Part shown: piece by piece, positions 26,742-38,000 of the stretch
Numbering within the stretch: the stretch's first letter is position 1
Layout of the letters: the number at the start of each line of letters is the position of its first letter
Assembly (NCBI GenBank): GCA_964565705.1
Contig: CAZMGD010000017.1
Location: 1 to 52,004, forward strand
From: CAZMGD01 sp964565705
Lineage (GTDB): Bacteria > Actinomycetota > Acidimicrobiia > Acidimicrobiales > Ilumatobacteraceae
Length of the DNA stretch: 52,004 bases
Reading direction: 5' to 3'
The notes under the pieces: model-generated
Database searches by the model: none
Seen by the model: only the letters and a program-made list of their open reading frames with translations
Told to the model about the DNA's origin: nothing
Made by a program: the position numbers and the translations under genes

Positions 26742-27143
26742 GTGGGCCCGATGACCAGCGCGGAGTCCCGCCACGTCCTGGATCTGCCAGCATCCGCCGT
26801 TGCGCCGCGCGTAGGCCGGCAGTTCGTCGGACACGTGCTGCGCGACTGGCAGCTCGCGGATCTGGTCGACTCGGCGTCGCTGCTCACCAGCGAGGTGGTC
26901 ACCAACGCCGTGCTCCACGCCGGGACCGCCAGCCGGCTGAGCATCGAGCGCGGCACGGACATGGTGCGCGTCAGCGTCCAGGACGAAGGCGACGGGTTGG
27001 CCGAGCGATCCGCCCCCCGCATGGACGCCGCGGGCGGGCACGGGCTGGCGCTCATGGATACGCTGGCCGACCAGTGGGGCGCCCGTCGCGTCGACGGATG
27101 CCATGAGGTCTGGTTCGAGCTGCGCATCACGACCACCGATTGA
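26742..27143 (+). CDS. HATPase-type anti-sigma/serine kinase
   Basis: 133 residues. Unlike the first HATPase protein of the cluster, it keeps the catalytic boxes: N-box LTSEVVTNAVLHAG, G1 VQDEGDGLAE and G2 GGHGLALM. It is therefore a likely ATP-dependent serine kinase acting on the STAS protein encoded next. GTG 26742 is favoured because AGGAG (26729-26733) lies eight bases upstream; ATG 26751 is the alternative. Confidence 0.82.
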   Translation: MGPMTSAESRHVLDLPASAVAPRVGRQFVGHVLRDWQLADLVDSASLLTSEVVTNAVLHAGTASRLSIERGTDMVRVSVQDEGDGLAERSAPRMDAAGGHGLALMDTLADQWGARRVDGCHEVWFELRITTTD

Positions 27144-27177
27144 TCGACGAACATCCATCCCCGCACGAGGAGAGCCC

Positions 27178-27504
27178 GTGTCGACCACACCCCCCGAGTT
27201 GACCATCACCCACGACATCGTGGCCGACCGCCTCGTGGTGTCGGTGGCCGGCGACCTCGATCTGGCGTCGGCTCCATCGCTGGAGACCGCGCTGGCCGGT
27301 CTCACGCCATTCGGGCGGACCGTCGTCATCGATCTCACCGACGTCGAGTTCATCGACTCGAGCGGTGTCCGCGCCCTGCTGGCCGTCAACCAACTCGTCA
27401 CCGATGACGTCGGCGTACCGGTCGTGCTGACCGGCGGCACCTCGGCCACGCGGCGGCTGATCGAACTGACCGGCATCGACCAGGTCTTCACGATCGAAGG
27501 CTGA
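27178..27504 (+). CDS. STAS-domain anti-sigma factor antagonist
   Basis: 108 residues, RsbV/SpoIIAA-like. The phosphorylatable serine lies in VEFIDSSGVRALL. In its dephosphorylated form such a protein binds the anti-sigma factor and frees the sigma factor. GTG start with GAGGAG five bases upstream. It completes a four-gene switch: sigma factor, holder, kinase-like protein and antagonist. No PP2C phosphatase is present nearby. Confidence 0.9.
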   Translation: MSTTPPELTITHDIVADRLVVSVAGDLDLASAPSLETALAGLTPFGRTVVIDLTDVEFIDSSGVRALLAVNQLVTDDVGVPVVLTGGTSATRRLIELTGIDQVFTIEG

Positions 27505-27513
27505 CCGAACGCG

Positions 27514-27558
27514 GCGGTGGCCGGCCGCCGAACCTCGGTCGGGCGAACCGGCCACCGC
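27514..27558. terminator. Bidirectional terminator between the STAS gene and csbD
   Basis: 11-bp perfect stem GCGGTGGCCGG / CCGGCCACCGC with a 23-base loop, placed between two convergent genes. Confidence 0.6.
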
Positions 27559-27582
27559 GGGGGCGATGCAGGTCTGGGTGAA

Positions 27583-27777
27583 CTACTTGTCGGAGCTGAG
27601 CGCGTCCTTGACCTTGTCGACGACGGAATCAGCGCCATCCTTGACGTCCTTGATGACAGCTTTCACCTTCGCCCCCGCCTGATCCGCCTTTCCCTCGCGC
27701 TGGAGGTCCTTGTCGTCGGTGAGGTCGCCGGCGGCTTCCTTGATCCGACCCTTGGCCTCGTCCATCTCTGCACCCAT
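27583..27777 (-). CDS. CsbD-family stress protein
   Basis: 64 residues, very charged. Family pattern: MDEAKGRIKEAAGDLTDDKDLQREGKADQ (read in two parts), then VKDVKDG-type heptads. CsbD-like proteins are general-stress proteins of unknown activity; B. subtilis csbD depends on SigB. Start ATG 27777 has a strong AGGAGG site. A SigF-type promoter lies upstream and the sigma factor gene is just over 1 kb away, so regulation by it is very likely. Confidence 0.93.
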   Translation of the reverse strand: MGAEMDEAKGRIKEAAGDLTDDKDLQREGKADQAGAKVKAVIKDVKDGADSVVDKVKDALSSDK

Positions 27778-27823
27778 GTGACTTCCTCCTGGGGGTGTCC
27801 GCCGGAGTGGCGACAGGGCATCG

Positions 27824-27849
27824 GTACCCGCGGGGGCGGTGCGACAAAC
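27824..27849 (-). promoter_or_regulatory. SigF/SigB-type promoter of csbD
   Basis: On the minus strand: GTTTGT (27849 to 27844), a 14-base spacer, GGGTAC (27829 to 27824). It fits the SigB (GTTT and GGGTA) and mycobacterial SigF consensus. The predicted start of transcription leaves a leader of ~40 bases with a Shine-Dalgarno site. Confidence 0.75.
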
Positions 27850-28013
27850 GGTCAACCTGCGAGCGACACCGGGCAGGCCCATCGATGCTGGGGTGAGCGC
27901 GGTCCCTGGCGTGGATCAGGACAAACGAGGCCGGGGTGGCGCTCGGGGCTGGCGAGCACCTACGGTTCCCTGGTAATACGAAGCGAACTTCAACATTGCA
28001 AAAAGGGGACGCC

Positions 28014-29165
28014 GTGAAGCTCGACCTCCTGTACGAGTTCCAGCCGAAGATCAAGCCGTGGTCGAAGCCACACCCGTACGGGCAGCGCGAGGCCGAGCAG
28101 CGCACCTACGACGAGGCGATCGCCGAGATCCAGTACGCCGACAAGCTCGGCTTCAACACCGTGTGGGTGGTGGAGCACCACTTCCGTGACGGCCGGTCAG
28201 CGTCGCCGTGCAACGAGGCGATCCTCGGAGGGCTCGCGCTCAGCACCGACCAGATCAAGCTCGGCTTCGGTGTGACGCTGATGCCCTTCGGGTTCATCCA
28301 CCCGGCCCGCGTCGCCGAGAAGGTGGCCACCGTCGACGTGCTGTCCCACGGCCGCGTCGAGTGGGGCACCGGCCGGTCGACCCCGATGGAACAGGGCGCG
28401 TTCGGTGTGCCGACCGACGATCGATCGCGGGCCCACTGGAAGGAGGCGATCGAGATCGTCGTCGGCATGTGGGAGAACGAGACGTTCTCGTGGGAGAGCG
28501 AGAACCTCACGTTCCCCGAGCGGATGCAGACGCCGAAGCCGTTCCAGGATCCCCACCCGCCGGTGTGGCAGGCGGCGGCCACCGAGAAGAGCGCGGTCAG
28601 CGCCGGCGAGCTCGGCCTCGGATTGCTGTCGTTCGCGTTGCTCCAGCCGGTCGAGAAGATGGCCGACCACATCCGTGCGTACCGCACGGCGCAGGCCATG
28701 GCCCGGCCGCAGGACATGCTGACGAGGGTGCGCAACGAGCGCGTCGGCGTGTACACGCTGGTGCACGCCTACGACGACGCCGACGAGGCCGAGGCGTACG
28801 GCCTGTGGGAGTCGGTCAACTGGTGGTACAAGCACCTGGCGGAGTTCACGCTGCAGTGGGAGCTGCCGATGCTGACGCCGGAGGAGCAGCAGGCGGTGTT
28901 CCCGCTCCTGCAGCCGGTGATCAATGGCGAGGTACCGGTGTCGCACTACCAGGACCAGGACATGATCATCATCGGCACCCCCGAGGAGTGCTTGGAGAAG
29001 ATCATCCGCTACGACGAGGTCGGCGTGGACCAGCTGCTCTGCTACGTGCAGTTCGGGGATCTGCCCCACGAGAAGGTGATGCGCAACCTGGAGCTGCTCT
29101 CCAAGGAGGTCATCCCCAAGCTGGAGGCCCGTGGCCACCGCATCGACGCGACGGTGCGTGCCTGA
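28014..29165 (+). CDS. LLM-class flavin-dependent oxidoreductase
   Basis: 383 residues of the bacterial luciferase-like monooxygenase superfamily, which uses FMN or F420. Visible family features: AIAEIQYADKLGFNTVWVVEHHF, TLMPFGFIHPARVAEKVATV, SHGRVEWGTGRS. GTG 28014 is chosen for its GGGG-rich ribosome site and because homology begins there. The next gene overlaps its stop by one base. Substrate unknown; the neighbouring SDR and amidohydrolase suggest a catabolic cluster for a small organic compound. Confidence 0.9.
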   Translation: MKLDLLYEFQPKIKPWSKPHPYGQREAEQRTYDEAIAEIQYADKLGFNTVWVVEHHFRDGRSASPCNEAILGGLALSTDQIKLGFGVTLMPFGFIHPARVAEKVATVDVLSHGRVEWGTGRSTPMEQGAFGVPTDDRSRAHWKEAIEIVVGMWENETFSWESENLTFPERMQTPKPFQDPHPPVWQAAATEKSAVSAGELGLGLLSFALLQPVEKMADHIRAYRTAQAMARPQDMLTRVRNERVGVYTLVHAYDDADEAEAYGLWESVNWWYKHLAEFTLQWELPMLTPEEQQAVFPLLQPVINGEVPVSHYQDQDMIIIGTPEECLEKIIRYDEVGVDQLLCYVQFGDLPHEKVMRNLELLSKEVIPKLEARGHRIDATVRA

Positions 29166-30022
29166 TGGACATGATCTCGGGCCTGCGGGCCACCGCGGCT
29201 GCGGCTGCGCCCAAGCCCCTCCACGACGACCTCGTCGCCGCGTTCTCGCTCGACGGCCGCACCGCGGTGGTGACCGGCGCCGCCCAGGGCATCGGTCGGG
29301 AGACCGCGGTGACCTACGCCAAGGCCGGCGCGACCGTCGTGCTCGCCGACCGCTCCGAGGACGGACTGGCCGAGACCAGCGCCGCGGTCGAGGGCGTCGG
29401 CGCGAAGGCGATCGTGGTACCCACCGACGTGTCGGACAAGTCGGCGGTCGAGGATCTCGCCCGCGCTGGGGTGCGGGCGACGGGGCGCGTCGACGTGTGG
29501 GCGAACGTCGCTGGCATCATCGACAACTTCATGATCGTCGACGCGACGGAGGAGGCGCTCGACCGGATCATCGCCGTCAACCTGAAGGGGGTGTACTGGG
29601 GCATCGCCGCCGCCGGCCGCTTGATGTCGGCGGCCCGCCGGGGCTCGATCATCAACGTCGCGTCCGCTGGTGGCGAGTTCCCTGCCCCGACCCTGTCCGG
29701 GTACGGGCTGACGAAGGCGGCGGTGATGCACCTCACCCGGATCGCCGCCGAGGAACTGGGGCCGGCCGGTGTGCGCGTCAACTCGGTCGCGCCCGGGTTC
29801 ACCGAGACGCCGATGACGCAGCGCAACTGGACCGCGGAGGACGGCACGGTCGACGAGGAGCGCAGGGCAGCGGTCGTCGGCGCCCGGCAGGCCCAGTCGC
29901 CGCTCGGCCGCACCGGTGTGCCCAGCGACATCGCCTACGCGCTGCTGTACCTCGCCGTCGACGCGTCGTCGTTCGTCACCGGCCAGGTGCTGCGCCCCAA
30001 CGGCGGTGTGTACATGGGCTGA
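29165..30022 (+). CDS. Short-chain dehydrogenase/reductase
   Basis: 285 residues, classical SDR. TGAAQGIG cofactor motif, NVAGI loop, active-site Ser in INVASAGGE and YGLTK (Tyr-x3-Lys). An acidic residue after the second strand (LADRSED) indicates NAD(H) preference. An N-terminal extension of ~25 residues precedes the Rossmann fold. The start codon overlaps the previous stop (TGATG), so it forms an operon with the LLM oxidoreductase. Confidence 0.92.
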   Translation: MDMISGLRATAAAAAPKPLHDDLVAAFSLDGRTAVVTGAAQGIGRETAVTYAKAGATVVLADRSEDGLAETSAAVEGVGAKAIVVPTDVSDKSAVEDLARAGVRATGRVDVWANVAGIIDNFMIVDATEEALDRIIAVNLKGVYWGIAAAGRLMSAARRGSIINVASAGGEFPAPTLSGYGLTKAAVMHLTRIAAEELGPAGVRVNSVAPGFTETPMTQRNWTAEDGTVDEERRAAVVGARQAQSPLGRTGVPSDIAYALLYLAVDASSFVTGQVLRPNGGVYMG

Positions 30023-30024
30023 CC

Positions 30025-30041
30025 GGTTGCACTGTGCAACC
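30025..30041. promoter_or_regulatory. IclR-type operator upstream of the amidohydrolase gene
   Basis: GGTTGCAC-T-GTGCAACC, a perfect 8-1-8 palindrome. It lies directly upstream of the -35 of the amidohydrolase promoter. A closely related palindrome covers the promoter of the IclR gene at 32624. Confidence 0.75.
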
Positions 30042-30042
30042 G

Positions 30043-30072
30043 TTGTCGATTCACAGTGCACCGTCGTACACT
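30043..30072 (+). promoter_or_regulatory. Leaderless amidohydrolase promoter
   Basis: TTGTCG (30043-30048), 18-base spacer, TACACT (30067-30072), six bases before ATG 30079. Confidence 0.6.
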
Positions 30073-30078
30073 CGTGCG

Positions 30079-31818
<1,740 letters not shown>

Positions 31819-31821
31819 CCC

Positions 31822-32622
31822 TCAGCGCGAGCTGCTCAGCCGGCGCGTGGCGGCGAGGAGCTCGCGGGCCATCGCTTCGATCTCGGCGCCGGTCATCGTT
31901 CGCGGCAGGCCGACGAGCACGAGGGCGAGCTCGACCCGCCCCTCGCCGTCCAGCACCGGTGCCTCGATCGTGCTGACCGCGTAGGCGGCGGCGGGCTCGA
32001 GCGCGTGGGCCAGCAGGCCCCGGTGCTCGATCAGCTCGACCAGGTTGCCGCCGCCGTGCGGCTCGCCGGCGGGGGTGCGCAACTCGACGACGTAGCCACG
32101 GTCGCGAATGGCGTGCAGTGCCGCCGCGTGCTCGTCGCGGTCCGTGCCGTCCAGCCACTCGCCGACGGTGGCCTCGTCGGCCCACGCCGCGAACACCGCA
32201 CCGAAGGGCGCCTTCAGAGGGGCCCACAACCCCGCCCGCAGCGGCTGCACGGTGGAGCGGACGTCCCACACCTGGTCGGTCAGCGTCGCCACGCCGTCGG
32301 CGGCGGTGAACGCCGCGCAGGTCACGCCCAGAGCCGTGGCCAGTCCCACCATCTCCGGATGGGCCAGCTGCGTGGCGGGCAGCCGTCGTCCCGCCGCCTC
32401 GCCGAGCGCGATCAGCTCGGAGCCGAGGCGGAAGGTCTTGGCCACCGGGTCGCGCACCAGCCACCCGGCGTCGGTGAGCGTGGCCATCATCGGGTAGAGG
32501 GTGGCCTTGTTCAACCGCAGCCGGCGCGAGATCTCGGCCATCGAGAACCCCTCGTCGGGGTGGGCGGCCAGCAGCCGGGTCAGTGCAACGACGCGGTCGG
32601 TCTGCGGGGACGGGCGGGGCAC
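31822..32622 (-). CDS. IclR-family transcriptional regulator
   Basis: 266 residues from GTG 32622. Winged HTH near the N-terminus (MAEISRRLRLNKATLYPMMATL), then the effector-binding IclR domain. An in-frame upstream start would place the operator palindrome inside the coding region; GTG 32622, one base beyond the palindrome, gives the usual short IclR N-terminus. Matching palindromes at its own promoter and at the amidohydrolase promoter make that gene its probable target. Confidence 0.88.
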   Translation of the reverse strand: MPRPSPQTDRVVALTRLLAAHPDEGFSMAEISRRLRLNKATLYPMMATLTDAGWLVRDPVAKTFRLGSELIALGEAAGRRLPATQLAHPEMVGLATALGVTCAAFTAADGVATLTDQVWDVRSTVQPLRAGLWAPLKAPFGAVFAAWADEATVGEWLDGTDRDEHAAALHAIRDRGYVVELRTPAGEPHGGGNLVELIEHRGLLAHALEPAAAYAVSTIEAPVLDGEGRVELALVLVGLPRTMTGAEIEAMARELLAATRRLSSSR

Positions 32623-32623
32623 G

Positions 32624-32640
32624 GGTTGCAATATGCAACC
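32624..32640 (-). promoter_or_regulatory. IclR autoregulatory operator and promoter
   Basis: GGTTGCA-ATA-TGCAACC. On the minus strand the palindrome contains CATATT, a -10-like element seven bases before GTG 32622. TTGCAG lies 18 bases upstream of it. Binding would cover the -10, consistent with autorepression. Confidence 0.65.
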
Positions 32641-32699
32641 GCGAGCGTCGCCGCTGCAACTCGCGGGCGGTGGTGTGCTCACCCCGACCCCGACGGAGG

Positions 32700-34874
32700 T
32701 CAGACGATCAGGCCCCGGCGCGCCGCCTCGGCGACAGCGTGGCGTCGGTCGTTGACCGCGAGCTTGCGGTAGATCGACTTGGTGTGGTGTTTGACGGTGT
32801 TGACCGAGACGTAGAGCCGCTCGGCGATCTCGGCCCTCGATCGCTGGCCGTCGAGCAGCGTCAAGACCTCGAGCTCACGCTGCGTCAGCCCTCCGGGCAG
32901 TGGCGGGCCTGGCGACCCGGCCCGCGCCGCGACCGCGTCGATGCCTTCGACGATGATCGGCGACATGCGATGCGACTCGCAGAGCCGACGCGCCGCGCGC
33001 AACGCGGCGGCCGCGCCACCCTGGCGACCCAGATCGAGCTCGATGTTCGCGAGTTCCATCGCGCTCAGGACCCGCACCAGTGGCTCGTCGACGGTCGCGG
33101 CGAGGTACTGGGCCTCCTCGATCATCTCGCGCGCTGCGTCGAGATCGCCGAGACCTCGATGCGCCATGCCGGTCACGAGCAGCGACTCCGATCGAGGCGT
33201 CCAATATTCGCTCGCCTGTTCCGCCGCGCGCTGCGCGGCGAGCGCGTGAGTGAGCGCGGCGTCGTGTTGCCGACGACCGAGTGCGAGCCACGCACGGCAC
33301 AGCTCGTAGCCGGCCCGGGGGAGCGCGTCGTCGACCGACTCGGCGAGACACGCGATCGTTCGCTCCGCCGCGTACAGATCCCCGTTCAGCATGTCGGCCC
33401 GAGCGCGCAACCGCGCTGCCAGGTGGCGAATGTCGCCGATGCCGCGTCCGTCGGTCGGGACCACCGTGGTCTCGGCGAGCGCTGTCAGCTCCTCGAAGTG
33501 TCCGAGCCGGTAGGCCTGGTACGCACGAACCGTGTCCACACCGGCCTGTATGTCGGCATCCAGTGGATCGCCGGCGCGCGCGTCCCTGCTGAGCATGTCG
33601 ATGCGCCGCTGGAACCGGTCGTCCTGACGGGATAGCACGAGCGTCCACAACGTCGCCAGCTCCAGGTCGCCTGCCGGCAGCGCGTCGTCGGGGATCCGGT
33701 GCCACAACGTCGCGAGCGTCTTGGCGTGCCCGGCGTGCATATACCGCCGCACGTTGGGCAGCACCATCCTGACTGCATCGTCGAACCGGCGCGCCGCCGT
33801 GTAGTGATCGATCGCCTCGGGCACACGCCCGTGCTCCTCGCACCACGCGGCGGCCCGGGTGTGCAGCTCGCCGAGATCGGTGCCGCGTGCCTGTGCGTGG
33901 CGTCGCAACACGATCGCGATCAGTTCGTGGTAGCGGTAGGCGTCGGCATCCCCGGTCAAGGCCGTCACCAGGACCTGGTCGGCGGCGAGCTGGGCCAGCC
34001 GCGAACCTGCGTCGCCGCATCCGGTCACCGCCGCAGCGAGCCCGGGATCGAGCGATTCGAGGATCGAGGTCTCGACCATGAACCTCCGCATGTCGGGATC
34101 CTGCTGCGACAGCACCTCCTCGACCATGTAGTCCATGAGAGCGTCGTCGGTCTCGAACAGGCTGTCGATCCCTCGCTCGCCGCCACCTCCGTGGAGTGCG
34201 CGAGCGGCGAACTGCACGGCCACCGGCCATCCGTCGGTCGTGTGATGGATGCGGGCGACGACGTCCGCGTCGGCCCACCGCTGGCATCGCACCAGCGTCG
34301 CGACCTCTGCCGACGTGAAGCGCAGCTCGTCCTCGTCGAGCGCGAGCAACGAGCCGTCAGCCAGGTGGCGGGCCAGCGGTATCCGCAATGGCGGTCGCGC
34401 GGCGAGCACGAAGCGCGTCGTCGGCGGCGCGAGATCGACCAGACGGCGCACGTCGCCGAGGACGGTCGGATCGGTGAGGAGATGGACGTCGTCGAGCACG
34501 ATGCGCAGGGCAGGGACCTGCTCGAGCGCGACGACGAGCGCGTCGACGCCGCGGTGGCCGCCGCGCTGCATCTGGACGCGCAGCCGGGACAGGCCGGTGC
34601 ACCGTTCGATGCTCCGGCAGAGATGGGCCCAGAAGCGCGAGGCGTCGTCGTCGGCGTCGACGGTGAGCCACGCGGTCGGGATCGGATCCGCGTCGACGAG
34701 TTGCGCAGCGAACACCGACTTGCCCCACCCGGCGCGACCGACGATGGTCACCACGGTGGCAGCAGCCGCGCTCGCCGTGAGCGAAGGGTCGCGATCGACG
34801 CGCCGGTCGGGTGGCCGCGGTGCGGCGAGCTTCGCGGCCACGATGAGCGCGCGCGTCGGGTTCGATGTCTGCAT
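32700..34874 (-). CDS. MalT-like LuxR-family ATPase regulator (LAL/STAND)
   Basis: 724 residues. An N-terminal STAND NTPase module carries Walker A GRAGWGKS (46-53) and a Walker B-like LRIVLDDVH; a long helical TPR-like middle follows; the C-terminus is a LuxR helix-turn-helix (LTQRELEVLTLLDGQRSRAE, then YVSVNTVKHHTKSIYRKL). Such proteins oligomerise on binding an inducer and ATP and activate transcription at direct-repeat sites. It is divergent from the giant surface-protein gene, a plausible target. TAGCCT lies 15 bases before the chosen ATG; no good ribosome site is seen, so the start is less certain. Confidence 0.87.
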   Translation of the reverse strand: MQTSNPTRALIVAAKLAAPRPPDRRVDRDPSLTASAAAATVVTIVGRAGWGKSVFAAQLVDADPIPTAWLTVDADDDASRFWAHLCRSIERCTGLSRLRVQMQRGGHRGVDALVVALEQVPALRIVLDDVHLLTDPTVLGDVRRLVDLAPPTTRFVLAARPPLRIPLARHLADGSLLALDEDELRFTSAEVATLVRCQRWADADVVARIHHTTDGWPVAVQFAARALHGGGGERGIDSLFETDDALMDYMVEEVLSQQDPDMRRFMVETSILESLDPGLAAAVTGCGDAGSRLAQLAADQVLVTALTGDADAYRYHELIAIVLRRHAQARGTDLGELHTRAAAWCEEHGRVPEAIDHYTAARRFDDAVRMVLPNVRRYMHAGHAKTLATLWHRIPDDALPAGDLELATLWTLVLSRQDDRFQRRIDMLSRDARAGDPLDADIQAGVDTVRAYQAYRLGHFEELTALAETTVVPTDGRGIGDIRHLAARLRARADMLNGDLYAAERTIACLAESVDDALPRAGYELCRAWLALGRRQHDAALTHALAAQRAAEQASEYWTPRSESLLVTGMAHRGLGDLDAAREMIEEAQYLAATVDEPLVRVLSAMELANIELDLGRQGGAAAALRAARRLCESHRMSPIIVEGIDAVAARAGSPGPPLPGGLTQRELEVLTLLDGQRSRAEIAERLYVSVNTVKHHTKSIYRKLAVNDRRHAVAEAARRGLIV

Positions 34875-34907
34875 CCGCCATGCCCCGACAGGCTAGGTGA
34901 CACGGAA

Positions 34908-34982
34908 GGGTGATGAGGAATCCCAGCGCGGGTGATGGCCAGGGTGATGGTCGGTGCCTTCGCAACCACCCGTGATGGGTGG
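34908..34982. promoter_or_regulatory. Direct repeats in the LAL regulator / surface-protein intergenic region
   Basis: GGGTGATG occurs at 34908, 34930 and 34942 (spacing 22 and 12 bases), followed by CCACCC-N5-GGGTGG (34966-34982). MalT-type activators bind G-rich direct repeats of similar composition, so these may be sites for the adjacent regulator. Nothing else is recognised in this 221-base gap. Confidence 0.4.
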
Positions 34983-35095
34983 CGGAGAGCGGCCGTGCCG
35001 ACGCCAGCCTCGTGGCGCGGCCCACACTCGTTGCATGACCCGGCGGATCGGGCATGTTCATGTCCAGCAGGTGGACCGGGATCGGACGACCCACG

Positions 35096-38000
35096 ATGGA
35101 CGAGTCGAAGTTCACCACGCGCCCGCACACCCTCCCGCGACGTCGCCACAGGGCGGCACTGGCGATCGTCGCCGCGCTCGCTCTCGGCACGTTCGTGGTC
35201 GAACCGGGGGCGAGGCGGGCGACCGCGGCGGGCACACCGGACATCGCCGTCGAGCGGTCGGTGAGCGCCGAGACGCTGTACGGCCGCAATGCCGTGGTGA
35301 CCCTCACCGCCACGAACCCGACGACGACCGACGGCTACAACGTGTCGTTGCGCGACGTGCTGCCAGCCGGGGCGACACTCGCGGCGGGGAGCCCCCCGCC
35401 GTCGAAGCAACTCCCCCAGCCGGACGGCACCACCGTGCTGATCTGGGACAACGTCGCCGACCTGCAGGCCGGGGTGAGCACCTCGATCAGCTATGAGGTG
35501 GCCTACGGCACGACCGCCGATCCGGGAGGCACGTACCAGATCGGCCAGACGTTGGGTGGTACCGCCGGCGCCTACGTCAACAGCAACCCCCGGTTCCTGC
35601 CGCGGTTCGACCCGATGACGGGATCACCCGTCGCCGGCTCGTACACCGGCTCGGACACGGACACCTCGCAGACGACCCTGGTGCCGTTCCTGGTCCACAA
35701 GTCCGAGCCCAGCGTCGAGGGCGAGCTGTTGCGCGGGGTCCACGACCACCAGACCGTCTACACGATCGAGATCGAGAACAACCTCGTCGTACCGACCACC
35801 GGGCTCTCGCTCGTCGATCACCTGCCGGCGGGCCTCGAGTTCCTCGGCTGCGGCGGCGTCGACAACTCCACGCCCGCGACCGAGGAACACCCGGGTAGCG
35901 GCCCCATCGCCGGCGCTCCGGCCTTCAGCGAACCTTGCGTCGCGCCGACCTCCGCGGCCACCGTCGAGACCGACCCCGACGGTGCGGGCCCGCTGCTGCT
36001 GGACGTGTACACCCGCGTCGAGTGGACGAACGTCGTCACCGAGATCGCCGCCGGCGAGGTGTACCGCATGCAGTACGCGGCGGCCATCCCACTTCGCGAG
36101 AACGTCCTGTTCGGCGGTGACCCGACCGCCAACCTCGACAACAACACGGGCGACCTCACCGCTGACGAGCAACAGCTCGTCAACCACGTCGCGGCGACGG
36201 GCACGACCGTCGGCATCAGCTTCACCGTCGACGACACCGAGCAGGTGATCGCCGAGGACGTGTCGATCCACAAGACCGCGTCGACGGACCAGATCGTCCA
36301 GGGTCAGGGCACGACGTGGACGTTGCTCGTCGAATCCAGCGAGTACGCGACCGCGACCGGCCCGATCGTCGTCACCGACATCGTTCCCAACGGCCTCGAG
36401 TACGTGTCGTCCACCGTGCCCCCGGGCACGACCACCGTCGGCCCGACGACGAACGACGACGGCACGCAGACCGTGACGTGGACGCTCCCCGCGTTCGCGG
36501 TGAAGAACGGCACCGCGACGATCGGGCTCGCCACGACCACCCTCGAGTCGTACCGCCCGCCGCTCGGCGGCCCGGTCAGCGCCAGCGACACATGGGGCAA
36601 CACGGTCACGTCGTCGACCACCGCGACCATCATCACCGCCAACGACGGCACGACCGAGCAGCTGCCGATCCCCGATGGGTCCGAAGCCAGCCAGCAGGCG
36701 ACGGGCATCGAGCTGTCGAAGGAGGTGTCGGAGCTCCAGACCCCGATGGACTGCGGCGACGGGTCGACGATCGCGACCTGGTCACCCGTCCAGGCCGGTG
36801 ACTACCGACCCGGCGATCGGGTGTGCTGGCGCCTGTCGGTGCGTTTCCCGAACAACCTCGACACCCGGAGCCCGCAGCTGCGCGACCTGCTGCCCGTCGG
36901 CTTCCGGCTCGTCGGCACCCCGCAGTACACGCCGGCCAACAGCGTCCCGGCCGGCGACGTGTCGTTCTCGAGCTCCGACGGCCTGCTGGCATGGGACCTG
37001 ACCGAGGTCGACCAGGGGCAACTGTTCCAGGTCGTCGTCGAGACGATCATCGACCACCCCGACCTGCTGCCCGACGCGGCGGGCACGCCCGACCTCGTCG
37101 AGAACCTGCTCAAGCTGCGGTACACGAACACGGCCGGGCAGCCGTTCCAGCTCCGCGACGCGGCCGACGTCAGCTACGTCGAGGCACGGCTGAGCCTCGA
37201 CAAGGCGATCGTCTCCCTGAACGGCGCCGCCGTCACGCCGCCAGCGTCGAGCGTCACCGCCAGCGGCGGCGACACGATCGGCTACCAGGTCACGGTGACG
37301 AACTCCGGCGACCTGGCGACGACCACCGGCCGGGTGCGCGACCTCCTGCCGGCGGGCATCACCTGCATCCAGGTCGTCGGCGCCACCCCTCTGACCGACT
37401 CCTGCACGGACGCCTCACCGTCGTCGTACATCGACTGGACCCTCGGCCCGCTCGGCACGAACGAGACGGCGACGCTGACCTATCAGGTCGCACTCGACGA
37501 TGTCGAGGTGCCCGGCACCGTCTACACGAACCGCGCCGGCGTGCGCGACTTCGAGAGCGCCACCAACGAGCCCGGTTCGTTCACCTACGTGCCGGCCGAG
37601 AACATCGACCCCGTGACCCATCCCGCAGCGACGTGGAACTCGGAGCGCGCCGACGACACGACGCAGGTCACGATCATCAGTCCGGCGATCGACAAGACCT
37701 CGACCTCGCCCGTCGACGCTCCGGGCAACAGCGCGTCGCAGGCGACGATCGGCGAGACCGTCGAGTACACGGTGACGGTCACGCTGCCCGAGGGCCTCGT
37801 GCTGAACGGCGCGACGCTGACCGACGCGGTGCCCGCGGGCCTCGAGATCACCGATACGCCGGCCGTTGCGATCAACGGGGCGGCGCAGCCGGCACCGTCG
37901 GTGGCGGGCAACACGATCACGCTCGCCCTGGCCGACCCGTACGCCAACCCGGACGGCGCGGACACGATCGTGCTGACCTACCGAGCCGTCGTGCGCGACG

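Noticed and set aside
34300..34885. Alternative leaderless start (TAGCCT-N8-ATG) at the LAL regulator
   Set aside because: That ATG is in a different frame from the regulator and gives an Arg-rich product without motifs; the spacing is probably coincidental, although it leaves the true start of the regulator less certain.
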